A stretch of 64,000 nt of DNA, from positions 156,641 to 220,640 of the forward strand of contig NZ_FRAA01000008.1 of assembly GCF_900142205.1 (NCBI RefSeq), written 5' to 3'. The stretch comes from Reichenbachiella agariperforans. Its GTDB lineage: Bacteria > Bacteroidota > Bacteroidia > Cytophagales > Cyclobacteriaceae. The notes beneath the pieces were generated by a model. It was not told the DNA's origin, searched no databases, and worked only from the letters and a program-made list of their open reading frames with translations. Positions 18,101-24,818 of the stretch are shown here, one piece after another; within the stretch, counting starts at the first letter, position 1, and the number at the start of each line of letters is the position of its first letter. Both the position numbers and the translations under genes were made by a program.

Positions 18101-18401
18101 TGCGGCTACCTATCGTTACTTCCTGAGTCGCATAACCTATGCTAGTCATGATCAGCTTCTCTGCACCAGATGGAATCGTAAGAGAGTAACGACCATTGAC
18201 ATCTGTAATACTACCTACAGTTTCATTCCCTTTGACGATCACAGTCGCGCCGATGACAGCAGTCCCTGTAGCATCAGATACTTGTCCTTCGATGCGTCTA
18301 TCCTGTGCGCTAGCGACAATACTACCCATGAGAACAAAAACGAGCACCAAGCTTTGTAGCAGTAGCTTAATGTTTTTTGGATTCAATAAAATTGAGTTCA
18401 T
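15159..18401 (-). CDS. SusC/RagA-family TonB-dependent transporter
   Basis: A 1080-residue outer-membrane receptor, first gene of the organophosphorus locus. It has a signal peptide ending in VASAQ, a carboxypeptidase-regulatory-like domain (about residues 35-110), a TonB-dependent plug (about 115-250) with the VIVVTALG-like TonB-box region and LFIVDGIPI, then a 22-strand barrel ending in FNININL. With the following SusD it should import substrate at the cost of TonB energy. No anti-sigma/ECF pair is nearby, and no N-terminal signalling extension is seen. Control probably comes from the divergent XRE-cupin regulator across a 248-bp gap. Confidence 0.93.
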   Translation of the reverse strand: MNSILLNPKNIKLLLQSLVLVFVLMGSIVASAQDRRIEGQVSDATGTAVIGATVIVKGNETVGSITDVNGRYSLTIPSGAEKLIMTSIGYATQEVTIGSRTVVDATLAENVKELHEVVVTALGVERETKALGYSVQEVQGDDMTEARETNMVSGLSGKVAGVQVTNSGSTIGGSARVTIRGESSLNINGNQPLFIVDGIPISNQVQGASGSGNLEVDYGNAAGEINPDDIATVSVLKGPAAAALYGSRAANGAILITTKTGKSSKGIGITINSNTTFENPLRLPEWQNTYGQGNNGQFEFVDGSGSGIADGVDESWGPKLDGQLISQFDSPRNIDGFRGGDLNAPAGSTITPTAWSPSPDNINDFFETGVTLTNSISIASSNDKGNIRLSYTNLDQKGMVPNTDLKRNTLALNTGVNLTDKLKINASINYINTESGNRPAISYGTESLMYLWIWYGRQVNTNNLKNYWMPGMEGVQQFNYNYNYHDNPYFTTYENTNGQSKDRVLGNVSATYKFTNELSLMVRTGTDFYNELRDRKRAFSTQRFPLGMYREDKLYFNERNSDFLLTYNKQLNKDFGFTVSVGGNQMKQTFNYNQTVAPQLLIPGIYNFSNSAVNLQVSQNDTEKKINSLYGYAQFAYKNMIFLDVTGRNDWSSTLPVDNNSYFYPSTTLSAVISDMVALPSPISFVKLRGAYAQVGNDTNPYSLSNVYVSETAWGSTQAKSESSVLANAELKPEKTASFELGADVRLFKGRLGLDFTYYDNRTSDQIIPIALDIATGYNSRIINAGEIQNNGIELMVNATPVQLANGLTWEMGVNFTRNRSKVIELTEGLDTYTMTEINGAYVQARVGERMGDIYGVGFARVEDENSPYYGQIIHSAEGTPLRGSELEKQGNYNPDWMMGIQNTLSFKGLSLGVLFDIRQGGIVVSRTKTIGSTSGQLKETLYGRENGYDLALDGNGIISEGVIQNADGSFIPNNVKVASRNWHNRYYERNNVEAAKYDASYVKLREVKLSYTMPSKWFVSTPVRSIKVSVVGRNLALWTENPHFDPDVMAMSGGTLQPGIENMAYPSARSYGFNININL

Positions 18402-18525
18402 AGAATTTGATTTTTGTGTTTTGATCCCGCAATATCAAATTCTACTTTGAAGTGAGTATGTTGAAAATGTTACACTATCTGTAAGATCAGTAGCGCAAAA
18501 AGTCCATTTGTTAACATTAAATTAA

Positions 18526-18638
18526 TTGACTAATATGAAACCCAATTGACAACACTGAATCAAAATAAAGTCATTAAACAAATGTTAAGTTTACTAATAT
18601 GAAACTATACTTGTACGTAAGTTGACAAATAAGAAACC
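18526..18638. promoter_or_regulatory. three direct repeats in the divergent intergenic region, probable regulator sites
   Basis: Three related 17-18-bp sequences lie in the same orientation: TTGACTAATATGAAACCC at 18526, TTTACTAATATGAAACTA at 18590 and TTGACAAATAAGAAACC at 18622. Their starts differ by 64 and 32 bp, exact multiples of 32 bp or about three helical turns. They lie between susC and the XRE-cupin gene, where a shared operator is expected. The regulator is inferred. Confidence 0.5.
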
Positions 18639-18649
18639 AAAGAAAAGCC

Positions 18650-19216
18650 ATGAACAACATCGTAGTTAGCTGGATCGGTAACAAAATCAAGTCCCTCCGC
18701 AACCAAAAAAACCTCTCACTCAACGAACTAAGCAACCAATCCAAAATCAGTAAAAGTCTACTCTCAAAAATAGAAAACTCACGCACGATCCCTTCTCTAC
18801 CTGTTTTCATCAATATCCTAGAATCACTCGAAGTAGCACCCAAAGATTTCTTTGAAGACATGTACCTAAAAAACGGTCACAATTTCACAGTCGTAAAAAA
18901 AGAAGATCGAAAAACAATAGAAAAGGAAGATCGTGTGGGATTCAAGTATCACTCCATCATCAACCAAAGCCTCCTCAACCTCAATGTAGATATCGTACAC
19001 CTGACAGTAGAACCACACGCCAAATATGAACCCACCAGCACCGATGGTTATGAGTTCAAAATTGTTCTCTCTGGAAAAATCGAATACATCATAGGAGAAG
19101 AAAGCACCCTGCTGCAAGAAGGTGACTCGATATTCTTTGACGCCCGTATCCCCCACTATCCCAAAGCTGCCGAGGAACGGGTTCAGCTGCTAGTCATCTA
19201 TTTTTTATTCCCATAA
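18650..19216 (+). CDS. XRE-family regulator with C-terminal cupin sensor domain
   Basis: A 188-residue transcription regulator. Residues about 10-65 form a lambda-repressor-like helix-turn-helix (LSLNELSNQSKISKSLLSKIENSRTIPSL). Residues about 105-185 form a cupin barrel (YEFKIVLSGKIEYIIGEESTLLQEGDSIFFDARIPHYPKA). Such regulators usually bind a small ligand in the cupin and control an adjacent catabolic operon. It is divergent from the susC-led organophosphorus operon, so I infer that it senses an imported phosphonate or a breakdown product. Repeats TTGAC...GAAACC between the two genes are its likely sites. Confidence 0.87.
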   Translation: MNNIVVSWIGNKIKSLRNQKNLSLNELSNQSKISKSLLSKIENSRTIPSLPVFINILESLEVAPKDFFEDMYLKNGHNFTVVKKEDRKTIEKEDRVGFKYHSIINQSLLNLNVDIVHLTVEPHAKYEPTSTDGYEFKIVLSGKIEYIIGEESTLLQEGDSIFFDARIPHYPKAAEERVQLLVIYFLFP

Positions 19217-19395
19217 ATAGATGATGAAAGCATCACAAATCAACTAACCTCTATCCAGTACAAACTGAATTCGGTCCTGCATACGTGACACCACTGCGCC
19301 CCAATTAAAGGAAGTGCACACGCGATTTCGTCCATACACTGAAAGTATGATGGATTACTACGCCAAAGTGAAAGTCTGATTGGATGAACCGCCCA

Positions 19396-19434
19396 GTACA
19401 GCCTGTCCCGTACTTGATACGGGACAGGCTGTAC
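19396..19434. repeat. perfect 17-bp inverted repeat, REP-like
   Basis: GTACAGCCTGTCCCGTA (19396-19412) is followed by a 5-nt loop and its exact complement (19418-19434). Flanking CCCA and TGGG extend the stem with a small bulge. It lies in a 288-bp stretch (19217-19504) without a convincing gene, at the join between the regulator and the AT-rich island. No T-run follows, so a repeated extragenic palindrome is more likely than a terminator. Confidence 0.65.
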
Positions 19435-19504
19435 GCTGGGTGGTGTGAGAGGCGCACTGGCGGTCATTTGATCGTCAGCCGTCTACTCGATTAGGTGTAG
19501 TTTT

Positions 19505-20056
19505 TTATAATTCCAAAACATTTTTAGTTACTTGAGTTAAAACTTCTCTCAGCATTTTATTTTCAGACAAATTTGATTTCTTGTGTAGGTTTTTATTTTC
19601 GATTGAAAGGTTGTCAGTTCCATAAAAATCTTTTACATATTTTAGAAGAGAATAATATTGTTCATAATAAACTTCATAAGCCAACTGTTTCTTTTTAGTA
19701 TCACTACCTAATTGAATTAAATAAAATTCCTGACTATCAACTATCAGATTCTTGCTCAATTCCGCAATTTCACTTGGAATCAAAAATTCATTATTTTGGA
19801 ATACTGAAGCAATGTTATTTATAATATTTTGATATTCGGATTCTTTTATTCTATTAGGATTGTTTATGATTTTATCAAATTCGGCATTCATTTTATTAAG
19901 TTCAAGAAATAAATCTTTGAAGAAATCTATTTGCTCTTTGTAAAGATGTTCTCTTAAAGCATTTCGTCTGTTTTTTAAATTCAAATACAATGTTATTATA
20001 CTCAAAGTTAGAGTAGCACAAATTCCTATTATGTAAAAAACATCTTTAGTTTCCAA
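19505..20056 (-). CDS. unknown membrane-anchored protein
   Basis: I do not recognise this 183-residue protein. Residues about 6-27 form one transmembrane helix (VFYIIGICATLTLSIITLYLN), then basic residues (NLKNRRNALREHLYKEQ), then a mostly helical, charged cytoplasmic part of about 150 residues. The only usable start is TTG at 20056, because an in-frame stop lies just upstream and no early ATG exists. Its base composition is strongly AT-rich, like the OLD gene upstream of it and unlike the metabolic genes on either side. It may belong with the OLD nuclease as one acquired unit, but 171 bp separate them. Confidence 0.55.
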   Translation of the reverse strand: METKDVFYIIGICATLTLSIITLYLNLKNRRNALREHLYKEQIDFFKDLFLELNKMNAEFDKIINNPNRIKESEYQNIINNIASVFQNNEFLIPSEIAELSKNLIVDSQEFYLIQLGSDTKKKQLAYEVYYEQYYSLLKYVKDFYGTDNLSIENKNLHKKSNLSENKMLREVLTQVTKNVLEL

Positions 20057-20226
20057 TTTCTATCGAGTTTGTTTTAAATTACACACAACGCTCTAGTTGT
20101 GCGTCGTGGCGTGTTTAAGTTCGTGTTCTGTTTCGTTTATCTAAGTAGCGAATTCAGAGAATTCGCGGGCTATCAAATAACCACAAATATCGTAACCCAC
20201 TGACACGACATGGTGTTATAGGTCTT

Positions 20227-20235
20227 GTTAGCTAC
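20227..20235. repeat. 9-bp inverted repeat, left copy flanking OLD gene
   Basis: GTTAGCTAC here overlaps the OLD stop codon. Its exact inverted copy, GTAGCTAAC, lies at 22384-22392, 11 bp before the OLD start codon. They bracket the gene closely. Confidence 0.4.
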
Positions 20236-22372
20236 TTTTTTTAAATATCTGTTCGAAGATTTGACTCAACTCACAGACTTCTTTGTCTCCAATTCTAGTT
20301 GTTGGTAGAAATGAACTCAAATCATCTATTTCCTTAATTTTTTTGATAGCATTTAATGCTTTGGAGGGTTTATCTTCACCTGTTACCCCTTCTGGATAAT
20401 AGTCCTCAATCACTCCCTTACCAAGGATGAAAATGTTTATGTCTCTGAGGTCTTTTAGTAACTCATGCTTAAGGTCTAAATCCCCTTCAGGATACCCAAG
20501 AACTTGTCTTCTCAAATTATTGGATTCCTCTGCAAACAAAAAGTCTATATCTGAAATATCATTGCTAGAAATTGTTCCACCTTCCTTAACTAAAGCAGCA
20601 AGCTCTTTTAGACGTACATACTTTTCCTTCCAGTTATATCTTCTCGTTAATTCTTTAATTTTTGACTTTTTTAGGTCAGACTCAAAATCACCTGATTCAG
20701 ATATGTCATCTAAATTTTTGAGCAATTCTTCTCTTTTTGATCGAATTTCTGCACCAACCTCATATTTATCAAATCCGTCAATTAACATATCTAAGTCAAC
20801 CAAGGAAAATACTTGGACTTCAAAATGGTGATAAAAATCCGTGTATTTTTTAAGGTTTGATTTACCACTCATTCTTATTATTGGAATGTTTTGGTTGTCA
20901 AAATCCCAATTAGGGTTCATGGTTTTGGATAACTCTTTGAGATAAATCAAATCAGAATCGCCTTCAACCAGTAAAACTTTATTTGCGAAGAATGCTGGAG
21001 TGCTATTTTCATAACATAACATTTGAAAAGCATCTTTGTAAGATATGTCACGTTCTAGATTTACCGCAATAAGTTTTCCAAATGGCTTTTCTTCATCAGG
21101 ATATACTTTTTTGACCTTTATAAATGTTCCTGTAGAATTAGCTGAGAAAAAAAGAGGAGAATGAGTAGTAACGAACACTTGATTTAGTTCACTAGATAAA
21201 CTTTCCAAGGCTTCAAAAAGTATTTTTTGCGCATTTGGATGAAGGTAGAGTTCAGGCTCTTCAAAAAGGAATATGTATGGTTGAGAATTTACGTCTAATG
21301 TTTCTCCTTCGTTATTTTCTTCAAACTTTCTCTTTTTATGTTCCTTGAGCTGATCAACGTATGTTCTTAAAAGAGAAAATGTAAGAGCTCTTTTAATTCC
21401 ATCACCTTTAGTTTCAATTGTGTCTTTAACACCATCATTGATAAATATTTTGGAGTTGCTAAAAACCTGCTTAAGCTCAGGTTTTGGCACACTGATTTCA
21501 ACTTCTACCTTTGGAAAGTTTTCCTTAAGGTATGTTTCCATTTGATTCTCAATGTTGATTATTTGTTGAATCCTATTATCTGAAATACCTTCTTTCGTTT
21601 CAACAACATTGAGTAATCCATGTAATTTTTCAAAGGAGCTTGAGATCTCTTCAAATTCTTCTGTGTTTTCAAGAAACCTTAGAAGGATACCTAAAAGCTT
21701 ACCAAAGGTTGTAGATTCTTTGGTTTTAACATCATCTTTTAAATCTTTGACAGCCGCGATATAAATTGGTTCTGGTAAAAAGTTTGTGACACTGTTATCA
21801 ATTCCTGTAGGGAGGTTGGTTATCTGCATTTCAAGACAGTCACTATCAAGATTGTTAACAATTGATTCTATTTTCTCTTTCGCGGCTTTTTGAGTTTTTA
21901 GATCAGTTAATTCTGGCTCATATTCAGGCAACATTGTTATTAAGCTACTCGAAATATCAGCACCCTTTTTTCCTTTTAAAAGATTGTTAATATTGTCTTC
22001 AGATAATCTTGAATCTTTCGGACCAAGTTTCTTACAATAAAGCTTCGATTTACCATCAGTTTCATAAAGTCTTACTAAGCTTAGCTTACCATCTATGATT
22101 AAATCTTCGATTTTCGATTTGTGTTCGGGTGAAAGACGGAGCAGATCTTCATCTGAAATATTAGAAAATTCGAGCTCTATTAATATCTGATCTTCTGAAT
22201 TGTAAAAATCTGATGGTGAAATTGCGCTACCTGAAAAGAATAGACTTATGGCGATTAAAACCGTTGATTTACCAGCGTTATTTTCACCTATTACGCATGT
22301 CAATGCTGAAGGAAAAAAGTCTGCATTCTTTATTCCTCTGTAATTGTCTATGGTAACTCTTGTAATATCCAT
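20228..22372 (-). CDS. OLD-family ATP-dependent nuclease (AAA + TOPRIM)
   Basis: A 714-residue protein. The N-terminus is an SMC/ABC-like ATPase with Walker A GENNAGKST (residues 29-37), and later FLFEEPELYLHP (signature plus Walker B) and a VTTHSPLFF His-loop. The C-terminal half is a TOPRIM nuclease with Glu470 in LLVEGDSD, an SLVDLDM acidic pair and a VIEDYYPEG region. This is the OLD (overcoming lysogenization defect) family, whose members act against phages or invading DNA. No UvrD-type helicase follows, so it is a stand-alone (class 1-like) OLD, not a GajA/GajB pair. The gene is AT-rich and is flanked by 9-bp inverted repeats, signs of transfer. Confidence 0.87.
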   Translation of the reverse strand: MDITRVTIDNYRGIKNADFFPSALTCVIGENNAGKSTVLIAISLFFSGSAISPSDFYNSEDQILIELEFSNISDEDLLRLSPEHKSKIEDLIIDGKLSLVRLYETDGKSKLYCKKLGPKDSRLSEDNINNLLKGKKGADISSSLITMLPEYEPELTDLKTQKAAKEKIESIVNNLDSDCLEMQITNLPTGIDNSVTNFLPEPIYIAAVKDLKDDVKTKESTTFGKLLGILLRFLENTEEFEEISSSFEKLHGLLNVVETKEGISDNRIQQIINIENQMETYLKENFPKVEVEISVPKPELKQVFSNSKIFINDGVKDTIETKGDGIKRALTFSLLRTYVDQLKEHKKRKFEENNEGETLDVNSQPYIFLFEEPELYLHPNAQKILFEALESLSSELNQVFVTTHSPLFFSANSTGTFIKVKKVYPDEEKPFGKLIAVNLERDISYKDAFQMLCYENSTPAFFANKVLLVEGDSDLIYLKELSKTMNPNWDFDNQNIPIIRMSGKSNLKKYTDFYHHFEVQVFSLVDLDMLIDGFDKYEVGAEIRSKREELLKNLDDISESGDFESDLKKSKIKELTRRYNWKEKYVRLKELAALVKEGGTISSNDISDIDFLFAEESNNLRRQVLGYPEGDLDLKHELLKDLRDINIFILGKGVIEDYYPEGVTGEDKPSKALNAIKKIKEIDDLSSFLPTTRIGDKEVCELSQIFEQIFKKSS

Positions 22373-22383
22373 TTTGGTCAGTT

Positions 22384-22392
22384 GTAGCTAAC
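22384..22392. repeat. 9-bp inverted repeat, right copy flanking OLD gene
   Basis: GTAGCTAAC, the reverse complement of 20227-20235. A second near-match pair runs in direct orientation at 20209 and 22462 (CAT[GA]GTGTTAT), so the gene plus its flank may be a cassette-like unit. Confidence 0.4.
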
Positions 22393-22792
22393 ATTTCGCT
22401 ATACGCAATTGCATATATATACTATTGGTATCAAGCTAATCTAGTGGGTTTTTAATGTTTTTCATAGTGTTATGAGCAACATGTGTATAAAGCTCCCTAG
22501 TGCCTGCCGTGTCGAGACAATGCTTTTCGTTTCAGTGGTTTTCAGTCACTCTGCGGAAGGCCTAAAACAACAGACAGCCAAGCTGCACACTATTCATTTT
22601 ACACGCTTAAAAACCACGGCTACCGACACCTCGTCAACCATTGATTTCCTCAAGAATACCTTTTTCCCAGCGTAGCGGCAAGCAAGCAGGTCTTTAAGAT
22701 CAAAGTACAACCTATATATACCCAAATCTGGGTAGCGGGTCAAAGGCTTTCACCTTTCAGAACGTTTTGAGGAGAGTAATAAAGGTTCGGGT

Positions 22793-22896
22793 TTCTGCTT
22801 GCGCAAGCAGAAGGTCCACCTTGGGCAAGCAGACCGTTGCGCTTGCCCAAGCACAGGCCTCCCCTTGCGCAAGGGGAAGGCCGACCTTGCGCAAGG
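22793..22896. repeat. cluster of palindromes sharing CTTGCGCAAG cores
   Basis: Four hairpin-forming sequences lie within 104 bp: TTCTGCTTGCGCAAGCAGAA (22793-22812, perfect), CTTGGGCAAGC/GCTTGCCCAAG (22820-22830 with 22841-22851), TCCCCTTGCGCAAGGGGA (22860-22877, perfect, with GGCCT/AGGCC extending it) and CCTTGCGCAAGG (22885-22896, perfect). The cluster is markedly GC-rich in an AT-rich setting. It is not coding. The rest of 22393-23314 shows no gene I can support. Confidence 0.75.
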
Positions 22897-23314
22897 CCAG
22901 ATCGGCGCTTGGAGTGTTCCCAGTCGCAGGTGCTACAGGATTTAGGGTTTTCATTTCAATATTTTGCTCGATCTACCCTGTCAAAGACAGACGATACTAC
23001 TTCTCTTATGAATATGGTTTTTGTCCAATAGAGGAGAAAAAAATACTGGACAGGAAGTGATTCAAAAAGTAATAATCATTCAAAAACAAACTTACATGAC
23101 CGTGCCCTTTGACCCGTGGGTCTCATGATAGCCGCTAGTCCAGTGATGCTCCTAAGCCTATTTCTAGTCCCTGCCCTCTCTCATACTGCCACAAGCTTAC
23201 CAAAGAAGATGTACAGCTACTGGCCACATATTTCTTGTTTCCATAGCTACTGTAGTATCTTTGTGCGACATCAATGCTCATGACATTTAATCAGGATCGA
23301 AAATCAAATCACAG

Positions 23315-23890
23315 ATGAATATAGAACAAGAACTACTTAAAAGAAGTGAATCCAAATGTGAACTATGCGGCGCGACAGAAACACTCAACGTGCACATCGT
23401 CTCTCCAAAATCTGGGCAGGACCTCTCCGAAAACGCAATGATCTGTGGCTCTTGTTTGGAACAAATAGACGACAAAGATAAAATCAACCCCAACCACTGG
23501 CACTGCCTCAACGACAGCATGTGGAGCGAAGTACCTGCCGTACAAGTACTCGCATGGAGAATGCTCAACGACTTGATCGCTGAAGGCTGGGCACAAAACC
23601 TCCTAGAAATGCTCTACCTCGACGATGACACCCTTGCATGGGCCAAAGAAGGAATGGTCGCTGATGAGCAAAAGGCCATTAAGCATATCGATAGCAACGG
23701 CGTACAGCTATCTGCGGGGGATTCGGTTGTTCTCATCAAAGACCTCAACGTCAAAGGTGCCAACTTCACTGCCAAACGTGGCACGGCAGTCCGCAACATC
23801 ACCCTCACCCATGACAATGCCGAACATATCGAAGGCAAGGTCAACGGACAACACATCGTCATCCTCACCCAGTTCGTCAAGAAGAGCTAG
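23315..23890 (+). CDS. phnA: PhnA-family zinc-ribbon protein
   Basis: A 191-residue protein of the PhnA/YjdM family. An N-terminal zinc ribbon is made by CELCG (about residues 15-19) and CGSC (about 48-51). The C-terminal domain (LSAGDSVVLIKDLNVKGANFTAKRGTAVRNI) is the conserved PhnA fold. Despite the name, the family is not shown to be needed for phosphonate use; its true function is unknown. The middle part (about residues 60-115) is longer than in E. coli YjdM, as is common in Bacteroidota. It is transcribed away from the OLD island and is probably monocistronic. The nearby phosphonate locus is suggestive, but 4 kb and an inserted island separate them. Confidence 0.85.
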   Translation: MNIEQELLKRSESKCELCGATETLNVHIVSPKSGQDLSENAMICGSCLEQIDDKDKINPNHWHCLNDSMWSEVPAVQVLAWRMLNDLIAEGWAQNLLEMLYLDDDTLAWAKEGMVADEQKAIKHIDSNGVQLSAGDSVVLIKDLNVKGANFTAKRGTAVRNITLTHDNAEHIEGKVNGQHIVILTQFVKKS

Positions 23891-24037
23891 TTAGCATGTA
23901 GATTCCTACAAAACCCATACAATCACAAATACTGTTTTTCTAAGGAACAAACCCTACTATCTGATTCAGAGGGATTATCAAATTGAATAATTCAGGTTAA
24001 ATTGTGCCTTAGACTTAACAACATAAATTCGACAACT

Positions 24038-24802
24038 ATGTCCATAAGTACTGACGCTGAAATGGCAGGGATGCGAGAAATTAGCACCATCGTGGGACTT
24101 ACCTTGAAAAAAATGCGTGAATATGCCAAGGAAGGCATGCCCACCAAAGAACTCGACGAGTATGGCTATGAAATACTCAAAAAGCATGGAGCAAAATCTG
24201 CCCCATTCGAAACCTACGGATTTCCTGGATGGACATGCATCAGTGTCAACAAGGAGATCGCGCATGGTATTCCCTCAGAACAAAAAATCCTCAAAAATGG
24301 TGACCTCATCAACATAGACGTGTCTGGAGAGCGTAACGGTTTTTGGGCAGACAATGGCGGATCATTCGTGCTAGGCGAGGATATACATGTACATCAACCA
24401 CTCATCGAAGCATCCAAAAAAGCCCTCTTCAATGCGATCAACAAAATCCAAGATGGCGTCAAAATATCCGACATAGGACACATCATCGAGTCAGAGGCTA
24501 ATCGAAGTGGATTCAAAGTAATCAAAAATCTAGCAGGTCACGGAGTAGGCAGAAGCCTCCACGAAAAACCCGAAAACATCCTCAACTACCGAGACAAACA
24601 TGATCACCAAAGGTTCGAAAAAAACTCTGTCGTGGCGATAGAAACTTTCATCTCTACCAAATCTACCCAAGCTGTAGAACTGAAAGATGGATGGACTTTG
24701 GTAGGCAACCGAGGAGGGTTCGTCGCACAGCACGAACACACCATCGTGGTGACTGATGAGCAGCCGATTGTCTTGACAGAAGCCAACGAGATATGGAAGT
24801 AA
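24038..24802 (+). CDS. map: type I methionine aminopeptidase
   Basis: A 254-residue cytoplasmic metalloprotease that removes the initiator Met from nascent proteins. The pita-bread-fold metal ligands are visible: Asp in INIDVSGERNGFWADNGG (two Asp), His in GHGVGRSLHEKP, Glu in VVAIETFIS and Glu in AQHEHTIVVT. The start at 24038 gives MSISTDAEMAGMREI; the frame extends 12 codons upstream without homology value. It may be a second copy, since the essential map usually lies in the ribosomal protein cluster. The histidine kinase begins 16 bp downstream, so the three genes may share a transcript. Confidence 0.92.
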   Translation: MSISTDAEMAGMREISTIVGLTLKKMREYAKEGMPTKELDEYGYEILKKHGAKSAPFETYGFPGWTCISVNKEIAHGIPSEQKILKNGDLINIDVSGERNGFWADNGGSFVLGEDIHVHQPLIEASKKALFNAINKIQDGVKISDIGHIIESEANRSGFKVIKNLAGHGVGRSLHEKPENILNYRDKHDHQRFEKNSVVAIETFISTKSTQAVELKDGWTLVGNRGGFVAQHEHTIVVTDEQPIVLTEANEIWK

Positions 24803-24818
24803 ACCTAGCCCCTCGACG

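Noticed and set aside
19240..19467. 75-codon minus-strand frame across the 17-bp inverted repeat
   Set aside because: Much of it is the hairpin itself; more likely an extragenic repeat than a gene.
20228..22372. Gabija (GajA) system
   Set aside because: No UvrD-like GajB gene is adjacent on either side, so a solo OLD nuclease is the safer call.
22472..22675. 67-codon plus-strand frame starting MSNMCIKLP
   Set aside because: Lies in the palindrome-rich spacer, no domain, composition unlike coding sequence nearby.
23135..23281. 48-codon minus-strand frame with plausible codon use (MSIDVAQRYYSSYGNKKY)
   Set aside because: No recognised homology, no partner gene and no promoter; too short to support as a gene.
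23315..23890. PhnA as a functional member of the phosphonate pathway
   Set aside because: The family name is historical, the gene is on the other strand and separated by the OLD island; no support for a metabolic role.
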